Of a stretch of DNA of 64,000 nt, positions 56,103-64,000 are shown piece after piece. How positions within the stretch are numbered: position 1 is the stretch's first letter; each line of letters begins with the position of its first letter. Origin of the DNA: Rathayibacter rhapontici (GTDB lineage: Bacteria > Actinomycetota > Actinomycetes > Actinomycetales > Microbacteriaceae); assembly GCF_001995175.1 (NCBI RefSeq), contig NZ_MUKN01000013.1, positions 1-64,000 of the forward strand, in the 5' to 3' direction. The translations under genes were made by a program, and so were the position numbers. The notes under the pieces were generated by a model, which was not told where the DNA came from, did no database searches, and was given only the letters and a program-made list of their open reading frames with translations.

Positions 56103-56885
56103 TCAGGAGGCGGCGGCCTCGGAGGTGCGGGCGTGCGCGAGGATCTCGCGCGCGACCTCGCCCGGCGCGGTGTGCACGACCACGTGCCGGTGCCCGGGAA
56201 CCGTGCGGAGCGTTCCTCCGTGGGCCGCGGCGATCAGCCGTGAGCACCACTCCTCCGTGGCGATCGGGTCGTTCGAGCCCCGCAGGACGAGCAGCGGAGC
56301 GGCGAGCCCGACGATCCGCTCGTGGGTCGGGTAGGCGAGCATCGCCGCCACCTCGGTGAAGTACCAGCGCGGCCCCGTTCGGACGTAGTCGGTGAACACC
56401 ACCGCGTTCGTCGGCAGCGGCTCTAGCATGCTGTCGCGGGCCAGCACGAGGGTCTGCCGCAGCGCCGTGGGGTGGGCGGAGTCGGTGACGGGGCCCACGA
56501 GGACGACGTGACTGACGAGGTCCGCGCGCTGCAGGGCCAGCTCGAGGGCGAACTGCGCGCCCATCGAGTGGCCGACGGCGACGCACGAGGCGATCCCGAG
56601 CAGGTCGAGGACCTGCCCGACCAGCCCGGCGTACTCCTCCACCGGCACGGATCGCCACGGCTTGGGCGTGGCTCCGAAGCCGGGGAGGTCGAGCGCCACG
56701 ACCCGCGCATCGGGCGCGAGGTGCGCGGCGAGCCGGCGGTAGGGGCGGTGCGACAGTCCGACGCCGTGCAGGAGGAGGACGACCGGCCCGTCGCCGCCTC
56801 CGTCGTGGACGTCGACCACGAGCCCGTCGGGACCGAGCACGAGACGGGACCGCTCGAGGCGGACCGGGGAAGTGGAGGAGGGCAC
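56103..56885 (-). CDS. Alpha/beta hydrolase
   Basis: A 260-aa alpha/beta hydrolase. LLLHGVGLSH (~37-46), ALDLPGFGATPKPW (~68-81), nucleophile elbow VGHSMGAQ (~103-110), acid in LRGSNDPIATEE and catalytic His in PGHRHVVVHTAP. It resembles C-C bond hydrolases and haloalkane/epoxide-type enzymes, without a deciding feature. It is divergent from the GNAT gene with only 42 bases between starts. Confidence 0.8.
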   Translation of the reverse strand: MPSSTSPVRLERSRLVLGPDGLVVDVHDGGGDGPVVLLLHGVGLSHRPYRRLAAHLAPDARVVALDLPGFGATPKPWRSVPVEEYAGLVGQVLDLLGIASCVAVGHSMGAQFALELALQRADLVSHVVLVGPVTDSAHPTALRQTLVLARDSMLEPLPTNAVVFTDYVRTGPRWYFTEVAAMLAYPTHERIVGLAAPLLVLRGSNDPIATEEWCSRLIAAAHGGTLRTVPGHRHVVVHTAPGEVAREILAHARTSEAAAS

Positions 56886-56927
56886 GGCTCATGCTCGCAC
56901 CGATCCGCGCGCCCGTACGATCGAGGG

Positions 56928-57374
56928 GTGCCCGAGGAGCCCCGCCTGACCGAGACCACGGCCGCCGACGCCGTGGCGCTGACGCTGTTCGTCCTGCAGG
57001 AGGCCGAGATCATGCGGCGCTACGGCGGAGACGACCCCGGGCCGCGGCCGGGACCCGGGACCCCGACGCTCCTGCTCCGCGTCGACGGCGAGGTCGTGGG
57101 CTGCGTGGCGCTCACCGCGGAGGGCGAGGTCGGCGAGATCAAGCGGATGTACGTGATCGAGCAGGCGCGCGGCCGCGGCTTCAGCCGGCTCCTGCTCGCG
57201 GGGGTCGAGGAGCTCGCGGCGCGGCACGGAGTCGAGCTGCTGCGCCTGGTCACGGGCACGCAGCAGCCCGAGGCCGTGGCCCTCTACGAGAGCTCGGGCT
57301 ACGAGCCGATCCCGGGCTTCGGCTACTGGGGCGACGAGCCCGAGAGCCTCTGCTTCGCGAAGCGGCTCGGCTGA
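56928..57374 (+). CDS. GNAT family N-acetyltransferase
   Basis: A 148-aa acetyltransferase: GEVVGCVALTAEGEVGEIKRMYVIEQARGRGFSRLLL (~53-89, quoted only for its RGRGFS acetyl-CoA pyrophosphate loop at ~81-86) and the final ALYESSGYEPIPGFGYW block. The substrate is unknown. GTG at 56928-56930 with GAGGG in front. Confidence 0.8.
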   Translation: MPEEPRLTETTAADAVALTLFVLQEAEIMRRYGGDDPGPRPGPGTPTLLLRVDGEVVGCVALTAEGEVGEIKRMYVIEQARGRGFSRLLLAGVEELAARHGVELLRLVTGTQQPEAVALYESSGYEPIPGFGYWGDEPESLCFAKRLG

Positions 57375-57807
57375 GGCGGACGGAATCGAGGTCGGGAGGG
57401 GCTTCGGGCCTCGTTCGGGAGCCTGGCGCCCCTCCGCTCCTCGGTTGCGAACGGTCCGACCCTCACAGACGAGGCTGAGCACCACGACACGGAGGAATCA
57501 CGCGCCGTCGGCGCTCCCAGCCTTACTTCTGCAGCCGTGAGGCCGCGCACCCCGCCCGCCCCGCGACGGCACGCTCCGAGCGGACCGGCGGAGGGCACCG
57601 GTAGTCTGATCCGGACCCCGGCGCGCGCCATGCCCGCGCCGCAGTCTCCTCCTCCGCCGTCGCGGAGGTCCTCGGCTGCCCACGCGGCCGAGGTGACACC
57701 GTTCCGCAGAGCCGGAGCGCTGGTCGCAGCAGCACCGGCCGGCCCGGTGCGCCCCTATGCCACGCACATCCCGGCACGACGCCGGCCCCTCCTATCGGAA
57801 AGCACCC
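57375..57807. other. Gene-free spacer with promoter and long leader of the RNase J gene
   Basis: No gene is supported in this 433-base spacer. A TAGTCT -10-like element (57602-57607, in ACCGGTAGTCTGAT) predicts a start near 57614 and a leader of about 195 bases before the RNase J ATG. Inverted segments such as CCGCGGAGG-like and GGCCGAGG runs suggest secondary structure, in keeping with autoregulation known for some RNase J messages (inference). In many actinobacteria dapA precedes this gene; it is absent here. Confidence 0.45.
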
Positions 57808-59514
57808 ATGCGAAACGCCCGCACAGCCAAGCCCGCCCGCCACCACCTCGAACTGGCGGCTCCGAAGCCGCTCGAGAAGGGCGGTCTGCGCATCACCCCT
57901 CTGGGCGGTCTCGGCGAGATCGGCCGCAACATGACCGTCTTCGAGCACAAGGGCAAGCTGCTCATCGTCGACTGCGGCGTCCTCTTCCCCGAGGAGAACC
58001 AGCCCGGCATCGACGTGATCCTCCCCGACTTCGCCGCGATCCGCTCGCGCCTGAAGGACATCGAGGCCATCGTGCTCACTCATGGCCACGAGGACCACAT
58101 CGGCGGTGTGCCGTACCTGCTCAAGGAGCGGGCCGACATCCCGATCATCGCGTCGACCTTCACGCTCGCGCTGATCTCGGCGAAGCTGCAGGAGCACCGC
58201 ATCACCCCGCGCACCCGCCCGGTCAAGGAGGGCGACCGCGTCGACGCCGGCGTGTTCGACCTCGAGTTCCTCGCCGTGAACCACTCGATCCCCGACGGCC
58301 TCGCCGTCGCGATCCGCACCGAGGCCGGCCTCGTGCTGCACACGGGCGACTTCAAGATGGACCAGTTCCCGCTCGACGGCCGCACCACCGACCTCCCCGG
58401 CTTCGCGCGCCTGGGCGACGAGGGCGTCGACCTCTTCCTCGTCGACTCCACCAACGCCGACGTCCCCGGCTTCGCGATCTCGGAGGGCGACCTCGCCCCC
58501 GCGATCGACCAGGTGTTCCGCACCGCCCCGCGCCGCATCGTCGTGTCGAGCTTCGCGAGCCACGTGCACCGCATCCAGCAGGTCCTCGACGCCGCGCACC
58601 GCCACGGCCGCAAGGTCGCGTTCGTCGGCCGCTCGATGGTCCGCAACATGGGCATCGCCGCCGAGCTCGGCTACCTCAAGATCCCGGCCGGCCTCGTCGT
58701 CGACATGAAGGTCCTCGAGAAGCTCCCCGCGACCGAGATCGTGATGATCTGCACCGGGTCGCAGGGCGAGCCCATGGCCGCGCTCTCGCGCATGGCCAAC
58801 AAGGACCACATCATCGACATCGGTCCCGGCGACACCGTGCTGCTGGCCAGCTCGCTGATCCCCGGCAACGAGAACGCGATCTACCGCATCATCAACGCGT
58901 TCACGCGCTGGGGCGCGACCGTCGTGCACAAGGGCAACGCCAAGGTGCACGTCTCGGGCCACGCGAGCGCCGGCGAGCTCGCCTACTGCTACAACATCCT
59001 CCGCCCGACCCACGTGCTGCCCGTGCACGGCGAGTGGCGCCACCTCACGGCGAACGCCGCGATCGCGACGCGCACCGGCATCGACGAGAAGAACGTCTTC
59101 GTCATCGAGGACGGCGTCTCGATCGACCTGGTCAAGGGCCGCGCCCGCATGAGCGGCCGCATCGACGCCGACCACATCCTGGTCGACGGCACCACGATGG
59201 GCGTCGCCACCGAGGACGCCATGATCGACCGCCGCGTGCTCGCCGAGGAGGGCGCGATCACCGTGCTCGCCATCGCCGACCTCGACCGCGGCACCCTCGG
59301 CGAGCCCGTCGAGTTCTTCACCCGCGGCTTCGTGGAGGAGCCGGGCTGGCAGGCCAACGCGAGCAAGGCCATCGACGACGCCGTGCTGCAGGCCGCCGGA
59401 ACGCCGACCGACCGCGAGGCGCTCGAGAAGCTGATCACCCGCACGCTCGGCCGCTGGCTGACCCGCCGTCACCGCCGCAACCCGGTCATCACCACGATCG
59501 TCGTCGAGGAGTAG
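57808..59514 (+). CDS. rnj: Ribonuclease J
   Basis: A 568-aa RNase J with endo- and 5'-exonuclease activity in mRNA turnover and rRNA maturation. Metallo-beta-lactamase motif LTHGHEDHIGG with His92, His94, Asp96 and His97; VLHTGDFKMDQ; beta-CASP blocks SSFASHVHRIQQ and CTGSQGEPMAAL; and GHASAGELAYCY. The ATG at 57808 has GGAAAGC upstream; an in-frame start at 57757 is less likely. A strong terminator follows at 59528. Confidence 0.92.
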   Translation: MRNARTAKPARHHLELAAPKPLEKGGLRITPLGGLGEIGRNMTVFEHKGKLLIVDCGVLFPEENQPGIDVILPDFAAIRSRLKDIEAIVLTHGHEDHIGGVPYLLKERADIPIIASTFTLALISAKLQEHRITPRTRPVKEGDRVDAGVFDLEFLAVNHSIPDGLAVAIRTEAGLVLHTGDFKMDQFPLDGRTTDLPGFARLGDEGVDLFLVDSTNADVPGFAISEGDLAPAIDQVFRTAPRRIVVSSFASHVHRIQQVLDAAHRHGRKVAFVGRSMVRNMGIAAELGYLKIPAGLVVDMKVLEKLPATEIVMICTGSQGEPMAALSRMANKDHIIDIGPGDTVLLASSLIPGNENAIYRIINAFTRWGATVVHKGNAKVHVSGHASAGELAYCYNILRPTHVLPVHGEWRHLTANAAIATRTGIDEKNVFVIEDGVSIDLVKGRARMSGRIDADHILVDGTTMGVATEDAMIDRRVLAEEGAITVLAIADLDRGTLGEPVEFFTRGFVEEPGWQANASKAIDDAVLQAAGTPTDREALEKLITRTLGRWLTRRHRRNPVITTIVVEE

Positions 59515-59527
59515 TCCCGGACCGCCC

Positions 59528-59561
59528 GAGCGCCCGTCCCCTGCAGAGGGGGCGGGCGCTC
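59528..59561 (+). terminator. Stem-loop terminator of rnj
   Basis: A 14-bp stem (GAGCGCCCGTCCCC with GGGGGCGGGCGCTC, one T-G pair) and a TGCAGA loop, 13 bases after the rnj stop. No T run. Confidence 0.8.
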
Positions 59562-59586
59562 AGTCGTGCTCGGTAGAATCGGAGGG

Positions 59587-59742
59587 ATGTCCTCCCCGTC
59601 CCGCGCCCGCGCCCGTGCGGCGGCCGCGTTCCCGAACCGGCTGCTGCTGACCAAGCGCGCCTCCGGGACCAACGGATGGCTGAGCTCGTGGGGCACGAAC
59701 GCGCACGGCGAGATCGCCGGCTGCCCGCCGCCGCGCGCCTAG
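59587..59742 (+). CDS. Possible 51-residue small protein
   Basis: An ATG-TAG frame of 52 codons between rnj and nhaA, reading MSSPSRARARAAAAF, then LLLTKRASGTNGWLSSWGTN and CPPPRA. It is basic at the N-terminus with two Trp in GWLSSWG. A TAGAAT -10 element (59574-59579) places a transcript start at or next to the ATG, so it may be leaderless; GGAGGG also directly precedes the ATG. No family recognised. The nearby terminator makes an independent unit plausible. Confidence 0.45.
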   Translation: MSSPSRARARAAAAFPNRLLLTKRASGTNGWLSSWGTNAHGEIAGCPPPRA

Positions 59743-59814
59743 AGCGCGACCGCCCCTCCTCCGGAGACAGCGGCCGCGCTCCCGCGCCCGCCACCTCTCC
59801 GATCGGACGACCCC

Positions 59815-61095
59815 ATGGCTCACCACGACCTGCCCGCCGACCAGGCACCGCACTCCATCTGGCGGGGGCTCCGCCAGACCCTGCAGAAGGACACCGTCGG
59901 CGGTGCCTTCCTCCTCACTGCCACGCTGCTCGCGCTGATCATCGCGAACAGCCCCGCGTCCTCGCTCTACGAGGCGGTGCGCGACTTCCGGTTCGGACCC
60001 GAGGCGCTGCACCTGAACCTCAGCGTCGGCTCGTGGGCGGCCGACGGCCTGCTCGCGATCTTCTTCTTCGTCGTCGGCCTCGAGCTCAAGGAGGAGTTCG
60101 TCGCCGGCTCGTTGCGGAACCCGCGCACCGCGCTCGTGCCGATCGTGGCGGCGGTCGGCGGAGTCGTCACTCCGGCCCTGATCTTCGTCGCCGTGAACCT
60201 GCAGCGCGGAGGAGCGGCGCTCGACGGCTGGGCGATCCCCGCCGCCACCGACATCGCGTTCGCAGTGGCGGTGATCGCGGTCGTCGGCCGGTTCCTGCCG
60301 CCGGCGCTGCGGACCTTCCTCCTGACCCTCGCGGTCGTCGACGACCTCATCGCGATCACGATCATCGCCGTCTTCTACACGGCCGGCATCGACGCGCTGA
60401 TGCTCGGCCTCGCGCTGATCCCGCTCGCCGTCTTCGCCGTCTGCGTGCAGCGCGGCGTGCGCGCGTGGTGGGTGCTGATCCCGCTGGGAGTCGCGACCTG
60501 GGCGCTCGTGCACGCCTCCGGGGTGCACGCGACGGTCGCCGGTGTGCTGCTGGGCTTCATGGTGCCGGTCGCCGCGACGAAGCGGGCGCGCGTGCAGGTG
60601 GGCACCGATGCCGGGGGCCGGCCGATCTACGACGGGCTCGCCGCCCACTTCGCCGACCGGTGGAGCGTGCTGTCGACGGCGTTCGCGGTGCCCGTGTTCG
60701 CCTTCTTCTCGGCCGGAGTGACGGTCGGCGGCCTCGCCGGGCTGGCGGAGTCGTTCCAGGACACCATCGCGCTGGGCATCATCGCCGGTCTCGTGCTCGG
60801 CAAGCCGATCGGCATCGTGGGCAGCACGTTCCTGCTGACCCGGTTCCGCGGGATCTCGCTCGATCCGTCGCTCCGCTGGATCGACATGCTCGGCATGGCC
60901 TTCGTCGCGGGCATCGGATTCACGGTGTCGCTGCTCGTGGGCGAGCTCTCGTTCGGCGCCGGCAGCGAGTCCGACGACCACGTGAAGGTCGGCGTGCTGG
61001 CCGGCTCGCTCCTCGCGGCGGTCATCGGAGGCGCGATCCTCGCGGTGCGGAACCGGCGCTACCGCGCGGCGCCCGCCCCTTCGCTGGTCGAGTAG
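59815..61095 (+). CDS. nhaA: Na+/H+ antiporter NhaA
   Basis: A 426-aa antiporter with about twelve helices. Family hallmarks: [31 protein letters not shown] (conserved Asp) and the paired aspartates of the ion site in [26 protein letters not shown] near the end. Exchanges sodium for protons for pH and salt homeostasis. The last residues and stop (SLVE, TAG) are provided by a dispersed TGGTCGAGTAG repeat, so the natural C-terminus may have been changed by repeat insertion. Confidence 0.92.
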   Translation: MAHHDLPADQAPHSIWRGLRQTLQKDTVGGAFLLTATLLALIIANSPASSLYEAVRDFRFGPEALHLNLSVGSWAADGLLAIFFFVVGLELKEEFVAGSLRNPRTALVPIVAAVGGVVTPALIFVAVNLQRGGAALDGWAIPAATDIAFAVAVIAVVGRFLPPALRTFLLTLAVVDDLIAITIIAVFYTAGIDALMLGLALIPLAVFAVCVQRGVRAWWVLIPLGVATWALVHASGVHATVAGVLLGFMVPVAATKRARVQVGTDAGGRPIYDGLAAHFADRWSVLSTAFAVPVFAFFSAGVTVGGLAGLAESFQDTIALGIIAGLVLGKPIGIVGSTFLLTRFRGISLDPSLRWIDMLGMAFVAGIGFTVSLLVGELSFGAGSESDDHVKVGVLAGSLLAAVIGGAILAVRNRRYRAAPAPSLVE

Positions 61096-61246
61096 CCGCG
61101 CAGCGCCTATCGAGACCGACATGGCCGGCGGTGGTGGATCTCGATACGGCCTCTGCGAGGCCTACTCGATCAGCAGCTGGCGAGTGCCACCTCCTCTCGT
61201 TGGTCGAGTAGCCGCGGAGCGGCGTCTCGAGACCGACGTGTCCGGC
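61086..61246. repeat. Three copies of a TGGTCGAGTAG / CGAGACC dispersed repeat
   Basis: Copy A at 61086-61129 (TGGTCGAGTAGCCGCGCAGC ... CGAGACCGACATGGCCGG), copy C at 61202-61246 (TGGTCGAGTAGCCGCGGAGC ... CGAGACCGACGTGTCCGG) and an inverted copy B at 61140-61174 (ATCTCGATACGGCC ... CTACTCGATCA). Each contains complementary inner arms. Similar REP-like elements are known from Microbacteriaceae genomes. Confidence 0.75.
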
Positions 61247-61328
61247 GCGATCCGGGTCCGTAGGGTGGTCGCGGCGGGGGAGAGGCGGGCGGATGCGCGG
61301 CACGCGATCGTCACGGGAGGTTCCCCTC

Positions 61329-61868
61329 GTGCAGTGGCACTGGTTCAGGCGGGCGAGGACGCCGAGCGAGAGCATCCTGATCGGGATGCTCGTGCTCGCG
61401 ATCCCCGCGTGGAACCTCTCCGGAATCCTCCTCGACGGGATCTCGCTCGGGCTGAGGCTCGGCGTCCTCGTGGCCCTCTCCGTGATCCTGTTCGGCGTGA
61501 TGGCGGCGCTCATGGCCGTCAGGCACCCCACTCCCCACGCCGACCTCGCCGCGCGCACGGTCCGGGTCCGATCGCGGATCACTGCGTTCGCCGACTTCAC
61601 CTCGGCGAAGCGGCTCTTCCGCGGCAGCCGGTCGAAGCGGGTGGTGATCGAGCTGCACGCGCCCGGGCAGACCGTGCTGCTCGAGCTCCGCGATGACCTC
61701 GGTCGCGTGACGACCGGGCGGACGCAGGAGGCGATCCTCGAGTTCCTCCACGGGAGCGGAGTCGTGCTGCCCACGTCGAGGGACGATCCGACGGGGCGCT
61801 TCACCGAGCTGAACTTCCCCGCAGCCTCAGCCGGGAGCAGGCGATCGCGCTGGCCGAGCGGCCGCTGA
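61329..61868 (+). CDS. Small two-helix membrane protein (probable 3' frameshift)
   Basis: Two helices (ILIGMLVLAIPAWNLSGILL and LRLGVLVALSVILFGVMAAL, ~15-65) are followed by a soluble domain (VRVRSRITAFADFTSAKRLF, VVIELHAPGQTVLLELRDDL). In this frame it ends at 61868 with 179 codons. From about 61820 the next frame reads SLSREQAIALAERPLTAPDV to a TGA at 61903, which looks like the true C-terminus; one base seems lost after TTCCCC. GTG 61329 is preceded by GGGAGG; an ATG at 61293 is the alternative. Function unknown. Confidence 0.6.
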   Translation: MQWHWFRRARTPSESILIGMLVLAIPAWNLSGILLDGISLGLRLGVLVALSVILFGVMAALMAVRHPTPHADLAARTVRVRSRITAFADFTSAKRLFRGSRSKRVVIELHAPGQTVLLELRDDLGRVTTGRTQEAILEFLHGSGVVLPTSRDDPTGRFTELNFPAASAGSRRSRWPSGR

Positions 61869-61903
61869 CCGCACCCGACGTCGGCTCGGGGGCGCACGGC
61901 TGA

Positions 61904-62165
61904 GGTGCGCGGCCGTCGTCCCGAACGCGATCCGGGTCGACCGCGACACCGTCGTCCTGCGGCGGCCGGCCCTCCGCGCCGACGGGGCGCGAACCGGGTC
62001 CTGACGGCGCCGGACACCCCGTTCCGAGCCCGATCGCGGAGGCGGGCGCACCCGAGTGGGCGCGGAACGGGGTCCGCAAGCGCCGCAGAGCCCGGTCCGG
62101 GTCCACTCGATCCGGCCCGGGCGCGGAGCCGTGATCCTCCTCCGGGGTGGCCCTCCGTGAACCGT
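61904..62165. repeat. Spacer with CCACTCG-family repeats, no gene
   Basis: Contains CGAACGCGATCCGGGTCGAC (near 61920), CCCGTTCCGAGCCCGATCGCG (62021 on, shown in part), CGAGTGGGCGCGGAAC (62063 on) and GGGTCCACTCGATCCGG (62098 on), the same family as at 9115 and 37082. Facing copies can pair. No coding evidence on either strand. Confidence 0.5.
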
Positions 62166-62171
62166 CTCATT

Positions 62172-62190
62172 TAGAGTGTTCACGTTCACA
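62172..62190 (+). promoter_or_regulatory. Promoter -10 and operator-like site of the second LamG gene
   Basis: A TAGAGT -10-like hexamer (62172-62177) runs straight into TGTTCACGTTCACA (62177-62190), which shares TGTTCACG and ACATCC with the site in front of the first LamG gene (1139-1152). It would lie over the transcript start, a position suited to repression. Confidence 0.4.
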
Positions 62191-62269
62191 TCCCGTGCGA
62201 AGACGCGCGGATCCGCGGAGCCCTGCGGGTCGGTCGTCGACGCCGCACCGACCACAGAGGGCCTTCTGC

Positions 62270-64000
62270 ATGACTCGATCACGTTCGGCGGTGAGGATCG
62301 CACTGGCGATCGGCACCGTCGCCGCCACGGCGCTTCTCGGCGCCACGGTACCGAGCTCCGCTTTCGGAGCCACGGAGACTCCGCTCCTGCACTACACGTT
62401 CGACACCGCGCCCACCGGCGCGACGATCGACGACGTGAGCGGCAACGACTACGACGCGACGTTGCGTCGCACCGGCGCGGAGGTCCGCAACGGCGCGATC
62501 AGCTTCCCCGGCGGCTCCGCGGCCGCCGCGCCCTACCTCGAGATCCCCACCGCGCCGCTGGTCGGCAAGAAGGACCTCACGTTCTCGACCTGGCTCTCGC
62601 CCCGCTCCGGAGCGGCCAACACCGCCGCGGCGTTCGTCGGCGCGCCGATCGCGAGCGGCGCCCAGCACTCCTCCGGGTACTGGCTGCTGAACCCCACGAA
62701 CACCGCCGGCTACGTCAAGTCCGTCGTCACCAACTCCGTCAACGCCGGCGCCCCCTGGGGCACCGAGGTCGGCCCCGGAGCGACGAACACGCAGACGCTC
62801 GGAGCGCGCACCCCCGCGGGTCTGTCGCTCTACACGACCGTCATCGACGGCACGAACGGCACACTGAAGGTCTATGTCAACGGCACCCAGATCGGCACCA
62901 CGACGACGATCGCGCGCAACGTCTCGTCCTTCGGCTCGTCCCTCGTCGCCTACCTCGCCCGCTCGACCTATCCCGACGCGGGCTGGAACGGCGACATCGA
63001 CGACTTCGCCGTCTACGGCAGCGCCCTCACCGGTGACGCCGTGAGCGCGCTCTACTCCTCGCAGGCCCTCGACCGCGCCGTCGCCTCGGTGACGATCCCG
63101 ACCGAGGCCACCGCGAGCTTCCCGCTGCCCGCCACCGCCAGCGGCGTCGCGATCACCTGGACCTCGAGCAGCTCCGCGATCGCGGTCAGCGGAGGCACCG
63201 CCACCGTCACGCGCCCCGCCGCCGGCTCGCCCGCTGCCTCCGTGGTCCTCACCGCGACCTACGCGGTCGGCGGCACCACCCGCTCCGTCGCCTACCCGGT
63301 GTCCGTCGCTCCCCAGCTCAGCGACACCGAGAAGGTCGACCGTGACCTCGCCTCGATCACGATCCCGAACGTCGGCGACATCCGCACCAACGTGACCGTG
63401 CCCTCGACGGGCGTGCTCGGCTCCGGTCTCGTCTGGAGCGTCGTCAGCCCGAGCGGCGCGACCCTCCGCGACGGCAGCGCCGCCGGCACCCGCACCATCG
63501 ACGTCGAGCGCCCCGCCGCCGGCGGCACCGCGATCGACGTCGTCGTCCGCGCGACGGCGACCAGCGGAACGGTGAGCCGCACGCGCGACTTCACCCTCCG
63601 CGTCCAGCCGCTGCCCGTCGGCACCGACGACACCGAGGCCTACGTCTGGGCGTTCTTCACCGGAGAGGGCGACGGCGCCGAGCAGGTCAGCCTCGCCGCC
63701 TCGAAGGGCAATGACGCGCTCTCGTGGAACACCCTGAACGGCGGCAAGCCCGTCTTCTCGTCGACCCTGGGCACCCAGGGGCTGCGCGACCCGTTCATCA
63801 TCCGGTCGAAGGAGGGCGACAAGTTCTTCATGCTCGCCACCGACCTCAAGATCGCCGGCCTCGCGGGCGGCTTCGACACGTCGCAGAAGTCGGGCTCGAA
63901 GCACATCGAGGTGTGGGAGTCGACCGACCTCGTGAACTGGTCCGCGCAGCGGCACGTCAAGGTGTCCTCCGACTTCGTCGGCAACACCTGGGCGCCCGAG
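62270..64000 (+). CDS. Secreted LamG / Ig-like / GH43-like protein (3' end outside window)
   Basis: An open frame of 577 codons runs from ATG 62270 off the right edge. Signal peptide (VRIALAIGTVAATALLGATV, cleavage near AFGA). LamG domain at ~38-265 (HYTFDTAPTGATIDD, SGYWLLNPTNTAGY, TTVIDGTNGTLKVYVNG). Two atrophied bacterial Ig-like domains at ~268-350 and ~355-450 (VAITWTSSSSAIAV; SGLVWSVVSPSGA). Then the start of a five-bladed propeller of the GH43 type (AYVWAFFTGEGDG, GLRDPFIIRS with Asp507, VWESTDLVNWS). It is probably an extracellular arabinan/arabinofuranosyl or related exo-enzyme; the remaining catalytic residues are outside the window. Confidence 0.8.
   Translation, partial: MTRSRSAVRIALAIGTVAATALLGATVPSSAFGATETPLLHYTFDTAPTGATIDDVSGNDYDATLRRTGAEVRNGAISFPGGSAAAAPYLEIPTAPLVGKKDLTFSTWLSPRSGAANTAAAFVGAPIASGAQHSSGYWLLNPTNTAGYVKSVVTNSVNAGAPWGTEVGPGATNTQTLGARTPAGLSLYTTVIDGTNGTLKVYVNGTQIGTTTTIARNVSSFGSSLVAYLARSTYPDAGWNGDIDDFAVYGSALTGDAVSALYSSQALDRAVASVTIPTEATASFPLPATASGVAITWTSSSSAIAVSGGTATVTRPAAGSPAASVVLTATYAVGGTTRSVAYPVSVAPQLSDTEKVDRDLASITIPNVGDIRTNVTVPSTGVLGSGLVWSVVSPSGATLRDGSAAGTRTIDVERPAAGGTAIDVVVRATATSGTVSRTRDFTLRVQPLPVGTDDTEAYVWAFFTGEGDGAEQVSLAASKGNDALSWNTLNGGKPVFSSTLGTQGLRDPFIIRSKEGDKFFMLATDLKIAGLAGGFDTSQKSGSKHIEVWESTDLVNWSAQRHVKVSSDFVGNTWAPE

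Overview
The window is GC-rich (roughly 70%) actinobacterial DNA. Dense, frequently overlapping genes (ATGA and GTGA junctions), GTG starts, CUT1 sugar importers without their own ATPase, RNase J and leaderless-looking promoters fit a Microbacteriaceae-like organism (Rathayibacter, Curtobacterium or Clavibacter relatives). This assignment is an inference from style and gene families, not from a marker gene.

Layout. 1-1106: 5' part of a secreted LamG/FN3 protein. 1226-7402: a minus-strand set with substrate-binding protein, double-domain permease, ATPase, histidine phosphatase, metallophosphoesterase and an RpiR-type regulator, which looks like import and dephosphorylation of a phosphorylated compound. 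7591-14748: housekeeping and hypothetical genes (DUF2243 and CtaG-like membrane proteins, DUF998 protein, hydrolases, a divergent azoreductase/HxlR pair, a Tat-exported esterase, a NYN ribonuclease).

14950-36986 is the centrepiece, a ~22 kb fructan / difructose-anhydride locus. It holds a PfkB fructokinase-like kinase, three LacI regulators, three CUT1 importers (SBP plus two permeases each), two GH32 proteins, a GH172 (DUF2961) difructose-dianhydride-type enzyme, a GH116 glucosidase and a GH91 beta-helix enzyme (inulin fructotransferase / DFA III hydrolase family). No enzyme in it has a signal peptide, so the likely scheme is import of oligosaccharides or DFAs followed by cytoplasmic cleavage to fructose and phosphorylation. 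At least four LacI-type operators are visible, including a 31-bp palindrome that carries divergent promoters and a predicted leaderless GH32 transcript.

37264-56885: mixed genes (ThrE-like exporter, epimerase, HpcH/HpaI aldolase, an APH-fold kinase bracketed by four hairpin repeats, APC transporter, VOC protein, intradiol dioxygenase, GrpB protein, catalase, CBS protein, YbdK ligase, an orphan CtaD, quinone reductase, hydrolase). 56928-64000: GNAT, RNase J, a 51-aa ORF, NhaA, a small membrane protein and the 5' part of a secreted LamG/Ig/GH43-like protein.

Two cautions. At least ten genes carry frame breaks, nearly all explained by loss of one or two bases at short C/G runs or CT repeats, so sequencing or assembly error is more likely than true decay. 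Second, very long opposite-strand reading frames across the window are GC-codon shadows and were left out. No rRNA, tRNA, IS element, integrase or CRISPR array was seen.
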